DNA of 64,000 bases from Acinetobacter haemolyticus CIP 64.3 = MTCC 9819 (GTDB lineage: Bacteria > Pseudomonadota > Gammaproteobacteria > Pseudomonadales > Moraxellaceae), in the NCBI RefSeq assembly GCF_000369065.1, contig NZ_KB849800.1, positions 124,001 to 188,000 on the forward strand, given 5' to 3'. A program made the translations under genes and the position numbers. Shown here one piece after another: positions 57,410 through 64,000 of this stretch (position 1 is its first letter; the number at the start of each line of letters is the position of its first letter). The notes under the pieces are model-generated. The model made no database searches. It was given only the letters and a program-made list of their open reading frames with translations, and was not told the origin of the DNA.

Positions 57410-57892
57410 TCAAACCTAATCCTAAGTCTTAACTAATGATGATATGCAAGCTTTTGATTTGTATAAGTATAGTTTTAAAAAACAAATGCATATCATGGTG
57501 TCAAACGTTCTGTATCTTAAAGAAAAATGACAAGTTCACTAATATATACTAAATGCACATTTTTCTGCGTAAAAATAACAAGTTTTTCTGTATAAAACAT
57601 CTAGATTTGTTGGTGGAATTTAGCATTTTTCAATATTTATGTTGGGCTGAAGCATGTTTGTGAATAAATTCTCTTGCTTGAGCGCTTTTTCATTATATTT
57701 TTTCAAAATTTAATGACATTCCAATGACCAGTATTGTATTGAATTTGGTCATACAAAATAAGATTTGTTTAAAAAAAATACAAACTATCTGATGTTAATC
57801 TAACTATATAAAATTATTAATTTAATTTCTTCAATACTTTATTGAGTTGTGCTTGTTTTTTATACCGTTCGTCGGGAATCCAATTGCGACAC
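57410..57892. other. Long AT-rich intergenic region without a supported gene
   Basis: About 480 bases between nadE and the promoter of the small-protein cluster. I find no open frame with a ribosome site, no tRNA and no strong hairpin. It must contain the nadE promoter on the minus strand, but no clear box stands out. Confidence 0.5.
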
Positions 57893-57921
57893 TTGAGTGT
57901 ACATTTGTGCACTGCTATTAT
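57893..57921 (+). promoter_or_regulatory. Promoter of the small membrane-protein cluster
   Basis: TTGAGT (57893-57898), 17-base spacer, TATTAT (57916-57921); start expected near 57928, giving a leader of about 70 bases. Inverted 8-mers AGTGTACA (57896-57903) and TGTACACT (57941-57948) flank the -10 box and could be an operator. Confidence 0.65.
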
Positions 57922-57997
57922 CCTAATTAATGTGAACGGGTGTACACTGTTAAGCAAGCTTATCGAATGTCATCCAACATAAAGAGAGGTAACAAAT

Positions 57998-58099
57998 ATG
58001 TCTGTTTTATTTTTTCTTGTGATTGCATCTATTTTGGCAATAGTTGTTGGTCGTGTAGGTACAGTTCTATTTCAAAAAACTGAGTTTGATCATATTTAG
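57998..58099 (+). CDS. Small membrane protein A, 33 aa
   Basis: AGAGAGGTAACAAAT precedes the ATG, a good ribosome site. The protein is one membrane span (VLFFLVIASILAIVVG) followed by GRVGTVLFQKTEFDHI. Too short for routine gene calling, but it is paralogous to the next two genes, which argues strongly that it is translated. Function unknown. Confidence 0.75.
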   Translation: MSVLFFLVIASILAIVVGRVGTVLFQKTEFDHI

Positions 58100-58108
58100 G
58101 AGATGAAC

Positions 58109-58207
58109 ATGTCAATTATATTATTTCCAGTTGTTGCATCTGCTTTAGCGATCGTTGTTGGCCGCGTAGGCACAATCATATTGCAACATCAAGATGAATC
58201 GAAGTAA
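58109..58207 (+). CDS. Small membrane protein B, 32 aa
   Basis: ATG nine bases after the stop of gene A, with TTAGGAGATGAAC as ribosome site overlapping that stop. Span SIILFPVVASALAIVVG, then GRVGTIILQHQDESK. Shares AIVVGRVGT exactly with A. Function unknown. Confidence 0.75.
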   Translation: MSIILFPVVASALAIVVGRVGTIILQHQDESK

Positions 58208-58254
58208 TACGATTTTAACTGTCACCTATAAATTATATGAGCGAGGTAACAATA

Positions 58255-58419
58255 ATGATGGTTCCTATGATTTTATTTCCTGTGGTTGCGTTTGGTTTAG
58301 CAATTGGTATAGGACGTGTTGGTACAATTGTTAAAGATGCAATGCGTGTAGATTTTACGACTGAAATGGATGATAGTCATGAACTCAAATCTGAAAGCCA
58401 AAAAGGTTCTGCTGCGTAA
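58255..58419 (+). CDS. Small membrane protein C, 54 aa
   Basis: The start at 58255 is chosen because GAGCGAGGTAACAATA stands before it, almost the same leader as gene A; an ATG at 58237 is in frame. Span MILFPVVAFGLAIGIG, then GRVGTIV and a hydrophilic acidic tail of about 25 residues (DFTTEMDDSHELKSESQ). Third member of the family; ends before a bidirectional terminator. Confidence 0.78.
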   Translation: MMVPMILFPVVAFGLAIGIGRVGTIVKDAMRVDFTTEMDDSHELKSESQKGSAA

Positions 58420-58442
58420 AGTAGATTCTGATTTACTCACTT

Positions 58443-58475
58443 AAAAAGCCCTGTGGATAAAATAACAGGGCTTTT
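58443..58475. terminator. Bidirectional terminator
   Basis: AAAAGCCCTGT-TGGATAA-type loop-ACAGGGCTTTTT: an 11-bp stem with A and T runs on the sides, closing the small-protein operon and the opposite-strand HExxH gene. Confidence 0.92.
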
Positions 58476-58999
58476 TATTTTTTAAGAATAATATTAGGGA
58501 CTTTTTTGAGGAAAATATCACGAGCGATGTCTCCCTGTTGTTCAATGTTGTATTGAGTAAATGCTTTACCCTCAACAAACTGATATTTATAGGGGTTATA
58601 TAGTTTTAGACTTAAATAATAACCCAGTTGTAATAGAGCGCCTTTTAAAATGACATTGGTTTGTTGTTGATATTGAAGAATATGGGTAAGTTCATGAATA
58701 AAGATGCTTTGTAAAGTAATTGAACATCTTGAATAGTCTGAATGGAAATACTTTTGATGGACATATAAATTTCCGTTTGGCGCAATAAAAATATTGGTGG
58801 GTTGCCAAGGTAAGTAGGGGATATTAAAAATTCTAATTTTTGAATAATCAATAAGGTCACCAAAGACGGGTCGAGCCATCTCAATCTCAGCTAGAGTGAG
58901 TCCGCGATAAGCAAATTCATTTATCCTAAAAAAAACAATCAAACTAGAAATGAATCTCGCTTTTAATTCTTGAGTCAATCGATACCAAAGTTTGAACAT
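58475..58999 (-). CDS. Putative zinc-metallopeptidase-like protein with HELTH motif
   Basis: 174 aa. The core FIHELTHILQYQQQ is an HExxH zinc site of the gluzincin-like DUF4157/Vgr-associated type, followed later by EGKAFTQYNIEQQGD, where a Glu or Asp could be the third ligand. It contains RPVFGDLIDYSKIRI, seen in toxin-associated peptidase domains. No signal peptide. No secretion system or toxin genes lie beside it. Assignment rests on the motif and general resemblance. Confidence 0.7.
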   Translation of the reverse strand: MFKLWYRLTQELKARFISSLIVFFRINEFAYRGLTLAEIEMARPVFGDLIDYSKIRIFNIPYLPWQPTNIFIAPNGNLYVHQKYFHSDYSRCSITLQSIFIHELTHILQYQQQTNVILKGALLQLGYYLSLKLYNPYKYQFVEGKAFTQYNIEQQGDIARDIFLKKVPNIILKK

Positions 59000-59073
59000 T
59001 TTGAGAATCTAAGGTGAGTGGTGTTTAATAAATTATCTAGTTTTTTAATATAGCGTCTAAAGAAAAACCCCAG

Positions 59074-59526
59074 TTAAAACTGAGGCTTTACAACAACTAA
59101 AATGATGATCGCAAATAAAAGCAGCGTTGGCATTTCATTGAAAAAGCGCCAAAACTTGTGCGATTTGTAGTGTGCGTTACCAATCAACTTTTTGCGATAA
59201 TAACCACACACAAAATGGTAAATCACCAACAATCCAACCAATCCGACTTTAAGATAAAACCATATTGCTTCATGGTAATGTCGAGTCGCATCGCCCCATT
59301 CAACGAGAAGGTGGGCAGTCACTAATGTGGCAATCATAGATGGCCACATAATGCCACGATACAACTTACGTTCCATTACTTCAAAGCGTTGGTGACTAAT
59401 CTCATCTTCACTCATCGCATGATAAACATAAAGGCGTGGTAAGTAGAACAATGCTGCGAACCAACATACCACAGCGATAATATGTAATGCTTTTACCCAC
59501 AAGAAAGCATCAGAAGGTGCATCCAT
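59074..59526 (-). CDS. hemJ: Protoporphyrinogen IX oxidase HemJ
   Basis: Membrane enzyme oxidising protoporphyrinogen to protoporphyrin in haem synthesis. 150 aa, four spans. Diagnostic motifs are the first helix WVKALHIIAVVCWFAALFYLPR with the conserved His, and RFFNEMPTLLL near the C-terminus. Stands alone. Confidence 0.93.
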   Translation of the reverse strand: MDAPSDAFLWVKALHIIAVVCWFAALFYLPRLYVYHAMSEDEISHQRFEVMERKLYRGIMWPSMIATLVTAHLLVEWGDATRHYHEAIWFYLKVGLVGLLVIYHFVCGYYRKKLIGNAHYKSHKFWRFFNEMPTLLLFAIIILVVVKPQF

Positions 59527-59558
59527 CGATAATCCTACGTGTGTATTTCACGTGGGAT

Positions 59559-60788
59559 TTAGGCATCCCACTTCTTGAAAATAAGGCAGGCGTTAACACC
59601 GCCAAACCCAAAACTGTTACTCATTACAGTATTCAGTTTCGCATCACGTTTTTCAAGTACAATATCGAAACCTTGTGCGCCTTCATCTAACTCGGTCACA
59701 TTAATGTTTGGTGCAATAAAATCATTTTGCATCATTAATACAGAGTAAATGGCTTCTTGAACGCCTGCTGCGCCTAAGCTGTGACCTGTCATTGATTTGG
59801 TTGAGCTAAATGCAGGAACTTGACCTTCACCAAATGCACGCTCCATTGCTTTTAGTTCAGTAATGTCGCCTGCTGGCGTAGATGTGCCATGTGTGTTGAC
59901 GTAATCAACTTTTTCTACACCATTTTGTTTGGCTTCATCCAGCGCCATAAGGATACAGCGAGTTGCACCTTCACCTGATGGTGCGACCATATCAGCACCA
60001 TCACTATTTGCTGCATAGGCAACAACTTCTGCTAGGATGTTTGCACCACGAGCTTGAGCATGTTCAAGCGACTCAAGGATCACGAAACCGCCACCACCAG
60101 CGATGACGAAACCGTCACGGTCTTTTGAGTATGGGCGTGATGCCGTTTCAGGTGTGTCATTGTATTTAGAACATAATGCACCCATCGCATCAAACAATAG
60201 GCTTTGTGACCAGTGATCTTCTTCACCACCACCTGCAAGCATTAAATCTTGTTTGCCTAGTTGGATTAAATTATAAGCATAACCAATAGCATCTGCAGAA
60301 GTTGCACAAGCACTGGTAATCGAATGAGCAATACCTTGTAGTTTTAAAGCGACACCAACATTCGCAGTAATGGTATTACTCATGTTGCGTGGGACGAAGA
60401 AAGGTCCAATTTTACGTGCGCCTTTTTCTTCAAGAAGTTTTACCATCTCTGCAACAGAAGCTGTTGAGTTACCACCACTACCGCCTGCGATACCATAACG
60501 TGGATTGTTGGCTAAATCTTCTTGTTTTAAACCTGCATGTTCTACCGCGGCAATCGCTGCATTGTAGGCATACATCGCACATACGCCCATGAAGCGTTTA
60601 AGTTTACGGTCGATACCATCAAAATCTTGCTCGGCAGCAGCGCTGACATGGCTTTTGAAATTAAGTTCGGCATAAGTTGGGTTAAAACGTGTCCCAGAGA
60701 TTCCATTTTTTAAAGAATGAGTCACCTCTTCTAAAGAGTTACCGATGCATGAGTTAATGCCCATACCAGTGATTACAACACGTTTCAT
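59559..60788 (-). CDS. fabB: Beta-ketoacyl-ACP synthase I
   Basis: Condensing enzyme of fatty-acid elongation, needed for unsaturated chains. 409 aa. Cys161 in TSACATSAD, with NTHGTSTPAGD and STKSMTGHSLGAAG carrying the two catalytic His. Thiolase fold. No fabA is beside it. The 290-base gap upstream has no feature I can support besides the expected promoter. Confidence 0.95.
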   Translation of the reverse strand: MKRVVITGMGINSCIGNSLEEVTHSLKNGISGTRFNPTYAELNFKSHVSAAAEQDFDGIDRKLKRFMGVCAMYAYNAAIAAVEHAGLKQEDLANNPRYGIAGGSGGNSTASVAEMVKLLEEKGARKIGPFFVPRNMSNTITANVGVALKLQGIAHSITSACATSADAIGYAYNLIQLGKQDLMLAGGGEEDHWSQSLLFDAMGALCSKYNDTPETASRPYSKDRDGFVIAGGGGFVILESLEHAQARGANILAEVVAYAANSDGADMVAPSGEGATRCILMALDEAKQNGVEKVDYVNTHGTSTPAGDITELKAMERAFGEGQVPAFSSTKSMTGHSLGAAGVQEAIYSVLMMQNDFIAPNINVTELDEGAQGFDIVLEKRDAKLNTVMSNSFGFGGVNACLIFKKWDA

Positions 60789-61078
60789 TTACAGTTCCCT
60801 TTTATGGTAATACTAAGCCTTGTATATCATCGCTATGCAAAATAACGAGGAGAAGATAATGATTAAAACGGCTTATGTGTGAATGACATCATGATAACAG
60901 AAAGGTTTTTTATTTCTTATGGCAATTTTTATGCCTATTTTCAGTTGTGTAAATTTTGGTAAAGATCCACTATCTGTCGACAAAAGGTAATGAAAGTATA
61001 CAGATAAAAGTTGAGATAAATCTGTATTCAACCTAGTATTTACCTAGAGATGCACACAATATACAACAGAGGTACTTG

Positions 61079-62416
61079 ATGACAAAATCTAAAAACAAAC
61101 CAGCTTCAGGTTTATTTGCACAAGCCTTTGGAGTGGCTAAAAAGCTCAGTTCGGAATTACAAAAACTTCAAGTTGCCCCAACGACATCTGGTGGTGAGCA
61201 TGCTCATGCAGCCAATGTCATTGAGGGGAGCGCACGTATAAAAAGTCCATTTGAAGTAGAAAAGTATGAAAGTCCTCAGCAGATGTTGCGTCAACAATTG
61301 CCTAAATTTTCACATCAGTTGTTAGGTCGCCACTACGCAAAGGTGAATAATGTGGCTTCTTTTGTGTCACCAGATTTAGGTGAAAAAGTTTCAGACTATT
61401 TATTTCAGTGGTTAAATGAGTTTAGTTCCAATAGTTCATTGACTGAGAAAATCTTAGATGAGGCTGGCGTAACAGATATTATGGAACTTACCAAAGATAC
61501 AGGGCGTTCGCAGCGTTTAAGCCAAGCACTGATCGAACAAAATAAGCTGTTGGCTGCTGCTCAAGGTGCGGTGGCTGGTGCAACAGGTGTTTGGGGCGCT
61601 GCAATAGATATTCCTGCATCTTTTGTTTTGGCATTGAGAACTATTTATCAAACAGGTCGTTCACACGGTTTCGATTTAACAGATGAGGTTGATCAGGATG
61701 TTGTGGCATTTGTTTTTAAAGAAATTGATTTAGGGTTGGTTGCAGAAAAGCAAACACTTTTACTTGCTTTGAAAGCTTTGAAATCAATGTTAGAAACCCA
61801 TGATTTGCAGCAATTCCAACAGCTTCTAGGATCAAACAACGATATTGAATTGGTGAAGGAATGGTTGGTTGATGATCAAGGTCAATTTAAATGGGGATGG
61901 CTAAATCGTATTCCTCAGGTTTCGATGGTAGGGAAACTAACGCCAATTGCTGGTGCGGCATTGGGTGGTTTTTATAGCTGGAAGCTACTAGAAGATGTTG
62001 GACATAAGTCACAATCAATTTTTGGAGCAGCGCGTTTTTATTTAAATGAACATCCAAATGAACAAATTTCGGCATTGGAGGCTTATTTTAAAGCTGAAGC
62101 TCTACTTCGCAAGGAACCATCAAAATATTTAAATCAAGCCGAAAATACGGTGTTAAAAACAGATGATTTGAAGAATGATGTGATTACCCACGTCGCTGTG
62201 CAGTTGAAACAGGATGTATTGCCTGAACAAAATGACGACAAAGTTAGTGATGGTTTACAGCAACTTGCTGAGCAATATGTTGAAGAGCATGAGCACACTG
62301 AACAACAGCCTGCTTTGAAGTCTGAGGAAGTAGAAGAATTTGTGGCTGAAACGCAGGAATCAACAACTGAGCAACAAACTATAGACATAGAGCCAGCTTC
62401 AACCAAACACAGCTGA
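61079..62416 (+). CDS. EcsC-family protein
   Basis: 445 aa from the ATG at 61079 (AGAGGTACTTG before it). The EcsC core is at about residues 150-300: LLAAAQGAVAGATGVWGAAIDIPASFVLALRTIYQTGRSHG-type helices (AAIDIPASFVLALRTI) with small hydrophobic segments, and GAALGGFYSWKLLEDVGH. The last 80 residues are acidic, Glu/Gln-rich and probably disordered. EcsC proteins accompany an ABC transporter in Bacillus, but none is here; role unknown. Confidence 0.85.
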   Translation: MTKSKNKPASGLFAQAFGVAKKLSSELQKLQVAPTTSGGEHAHAANVIEGSARIKSPFEVEKYESPQQMLRQQLPKFSHQLLGRHYAKVNNVASFVSPDLGEKVSDYLFQWLNEFSSNSSLTEKILDEAGVTDIMELTKDTGRSQRLSQALIEQNKLLAAAQGAVAGATGVWGAAIDIPASFVLALRTIYQTGRSHGFDLTDEVDQDVVAFVFKEIDLGLVAEKQTLLLALKALKSMLETHDLQQFQQLLGSNNDIELVKEWLVDDQGQFKWGWLNRIPQVSMVGKLTPIAGAALGGFYSWKLLEDVGHKSQSIFGAARFYLNEHPNEQISALEAYFKAEALLRKEPSKYLNQAENTVLKTDDLKNDVITHVAVQLKQDVLPEQNDDKVSDGLQQLAEQYVEEHEHTEQQPALKSEEVEEFVAETQESTTEQQTIDIEPASTKHS

Positions 62417-62460
62417 TTCGGTCTTTACTTGCTGTTTGCATCGAAGCAACGTTTTAAACA

Positions 62461-62503
62461 AACAATGGTCAACATGCAGCTTATTGCATTGTTGACCATT
62501 GTT
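62461..62503. repeat. 14-bp inverted repeat overlapping the rpsL promoter
   Basis: AACAATGGTCAACA (62461-62474) and TGTTGACCATTGTT (62490-62503) are perfect complements; the 15-base loop adds a TGCA/TGCA pairing. The right arm contains the -35 box TTGACC of the rpsL promoter. No T-run follows, so it is more likely an operator or RNA structure than a terminator of the EcsC gene. Confidence 0.75.
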
Positions 62504-62520
62504 GCATCTTGGCTTACAAT
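62492..62520 (+). promoter_or_regulatory. str operon (rpsL) promoter
   Basis: TTGACC (62492-62497), 17-base spacer, TACAAT (62515-62520). A leader of about 60 bases leads to the rpsL ATG, with CGGGAG as its ribosome site. Confidence 0.8.
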
Positions 62521-62587
62521 TATGTGCCCTTGAAAAGAGGTGTTTTTTCTTTTTTTCGAGGTTGTTTAATAACGGGAGAATTGCCAA

Positions 62588-62962
62588 ATGGCAACAACAA
62601 ATCAGTTGATCCGTAAGGGTCGTACAACTTTGATTGAAAAATCAAAAGTTCCTGCGTTGAAGGCTTGTCCACAACGTCGTGGTGTATGTACACGTGTATA
62701 TACGACTACTCCTAAAAAACCTAACTCAGCAATGCGTAAGGTTTGCCGTGTTCGCTTAACTTCTGGTTTTGAAGTATCTAGCTACATCGGTGGTGAAGGT
62801 CATAACTTACAAGAGCACAGTGTTGTTCTTATCCGTGGTGGTCGTGTTAAAGACTTACCAGGTGTACGTTACCATACCGTTCGTGGTTCTTTAGACTGTG
62901 CTGGCGTGAAAGATCGTAACCAGTCACGTTCTAAATACGGTGCGAAACGTCCTAAGAAGTAA
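62588..62962 (+). CDS. rpsL: Ribosomal protein S12
   Basis: uS12, 124 aa, decoding-centre protein. [26 protein letters not shown] core ([13 protein letters not shown]) is present. Lys43 and Lys88, the usual streptomycin-resistance sites, are wild type. First gene of the str operon rpsL-rpsG-fusA. Confidence 0.98.
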   Translation: MATTNQLIRKGRTTLIEKSKVPALKACPQRRGVCTRVYTTTPKKPNSAMRKVCRVRLTSGFEVSSYIGGEGHNLQEHSVVLIRGGRVKDLPGVRYHTVRGSLDCAGVKDRNQSRSKYGAKRPKK

Positions 62963-63054
62963 TTCTAGGCAACTTGCCCAAGCAACCCTTTAGCGTTTCG
63001 CTTGTTTGAATTCTTCATAGATTTGTAATTCAAGCGACGTATAGTAAGGCCAGC

Positions 63055-63104
63055 GTCATGTGCATGACACTTGTACAAACTGCTGGATTATCCTGAAGTG
63101 TCAT
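63055..63104 (+). promoter_or_regulatory. Alternative hairpins in the rpsL-rpsG gap
   Basis: GTCATG-TG-CATGAC (63055-63068) forms one hairpin. ATGACACTT (63064-63072) and AAGTGTCAT (63096-63104) form another. Both use the bases ATGAC at 63064-63068, so they exclude each other. The second ends 18 bases before the rpsG ATG. In E. coli, S7 represses translation by binding the corresponding gap; this may be the local equivalent. Confidence 0.5.
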
Positions 63105-63122
63105 AATATTAGGTGTATTAAA

Positions 63123-63593
63123 ATGCCAAGACGTCGCGTAGTCGCTGCTCGTGAGATCCTTCCAGATCCAAAATTTAGCAGCCAAACAATCGCTAAATTC
63201 ATGAACCACGTAATGCAAGATGGTAAAAAATCTGTTGCTGAAGGTATCGTTTACGGTGCTTTAGAACGTGTTCAAGAAAAAAATAAAGTAGACCCAGTTG
63301 AATTTTTCGAGACTACTCTTGAAAAAGTTCGTCCTATGGTTGAAGTAAAAGCACGCCGTGTTGGTGGTGCTACTTACCAAGTACCTATGGAAGTACGCCC
63401 ATCCCGTCGTACTGCCTTAGCTATGCGTTGGTTAGTAGATGCTGCTGCTAAGCGTTCTGAAAAAACGATGGCTTTACGTCTTGCTGGTGAGTTGCTTGAT
63501 GCAGCTGAAGGTAAAGGTGCAGCAATCAAAAAACGTGAAGACGTGCATCGTATGGCTGAAGCCAACAAAGCCTTCTCTCACTACCGTTTCTAA
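63123..63593 (+). CDS. rpsG: Ribosomal protein S7
   Basis: uS7, 156 aa, which nucleates the 30S head. The start at 63123 ([18 protein letters not shown]) has AGGTG nine bases upstream; the open frame reaches back to 63060 without support. [23 protein letters not shown] and [19 protein letters not shown] motifs confirm the family. Likely self-regulated through the upstream gap. Confidence 0.97.
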   Translation: MPRRRVVAAREILPDPKFSSQTIAKFMNHVMQDGKKSVAEGIVYGALERVQEKNKVDPVEFFETTLEKVRPMVEVKARRVGGATYQVPMEVRPSRRTALAMRWLVDAAAKRSEKTMALRLAGELLDAAEGKGAAIKKREDVHRMAEANKAFSHYRF

Positions 63594-63627
63594 GCGGATA
63601 AAACAGTCCCTAATCAGGAGAATATTC

Positions 63628-63690
63628 ATGCGTACCGCTGCTCGATTCAACATCGCTCTTTACCAAAGTGGGGGCTTTGCGGGTATTTAA
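63628..63690 (+). CDS. Candidate 20-aa ORF between rpsG and fusA
   Basis: TCAGGAG lies 7 bases before the ATG at 63628, one of the better ribosome sites in the window. The peptide starts MRTAARFNIAL and ends in GGFAGI. It could be a leader peptide for fusA or a translated spacer. No homologue known to me. Confidence 0.4.
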   Translation: MRTAARFNIALYQSGGFAGI

Positions 63691-63725
63691 GTTGTCTGCT
63701 TGGATATTCGTGCGCATCAATATAA

Positions 63726-64000
<275 letters not shown>

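Overview
The window reads as a low-GC gammaproteobacterial chromosome, almost certainly Acinetobacter (Moraxellaceae). The evidence is the bioA-bioF-bioC-bioD cluster without bioB, the hemA / TPR-lolB-ispE-tRNA-Gln(x4)-prs-rplY-pth block, yceD-rpmF-fabD-fabG-acpP, rnpB followed by tRNA genes, and the rpsL-rpsG-fusA start at the right edge. Most of it is ordinary core genome. I see no phage, insertion sequence, CRISPR array or rRNA operon.

Layout. 1-5.7 kb: a secreted one-Cys peroxiredoxin, a BioH-like esterase, a structured intergenic repeat and the overlapping biotin operon. 5.7-7.0 kb: two small lineage-specific genes. 7.0-21.4 kb: a large uptake locus. A TonB-dependent receptor and its own tonB-exbB-exbD-exbD genes run leftward. 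An orphan secreted-like protein, a family-5 substrate-binding protein, an exported M3 peptidase, two permeases and a fused double ATPase run rightward. 21.5-31 kb: rluB-scpB-scpA, a GNAT gene, a YciO-like gene, epmC, yceD-rpmF, fabD-fabG, two tandem acyl carrier protein genes and a Kbp-like BON/LysM protein. 31-39 kb: a Fur-box TonB-dependent siderophore receptor, thiD, a HAD phosphatase, ribB behind an FMN riboswitch, an apparently frameshifted alpha-helical repeat gene, and a cyclic-nucleotide-domain patatin. 39-49 kb: panD, pth, rplY, prs, four identical tRNA-Gln genes, ispE, lolB, a TPR protein, hemA and dnaG. 49-57 kb: bamD, rluD, pgeF, a flavodoxin-fold protein, smpB, coaD, a YfhL-type ferredoxin, rnpB, two tRNA units and nadE. 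58-64 kb: three tandem tiny membrane-protein genes, a HExxH protein, hemJ, fabB, an EcsC-family protein, rpsL, rpsG and the start of fusA.

Main finding. The 7.0-21.4 kb locus encodes every step of an outer-membrane-to-cytoplasm peptide route: receptor, its energising complex, periplasmic peptidase, binding protein and ABC importer. The receptor promoter is a nearly perfect sigma-54 (-24/-12) element, TTGGCAC-N5-TTGCT, and a weaker sigma-54-like site faces the importer side. This suggests a nitrogen-controlled peptide scavenging system; substrate and regulation are inferences.

Other items worth attention: three tandem paralogous 32-54 aa membrane proteins sharing a GRVGT motif; a two-copy 60-nt tandem repeat with covarying hairpins in the prs leader; a tRNA-Ile(GAT) that is identical to the neighbouring tRNA-Met outside the anticodon arm and one T-stem pair; a second acyl carrier protein gene; and structured elements in the str operon leader and the rpsL-rpsG gap.
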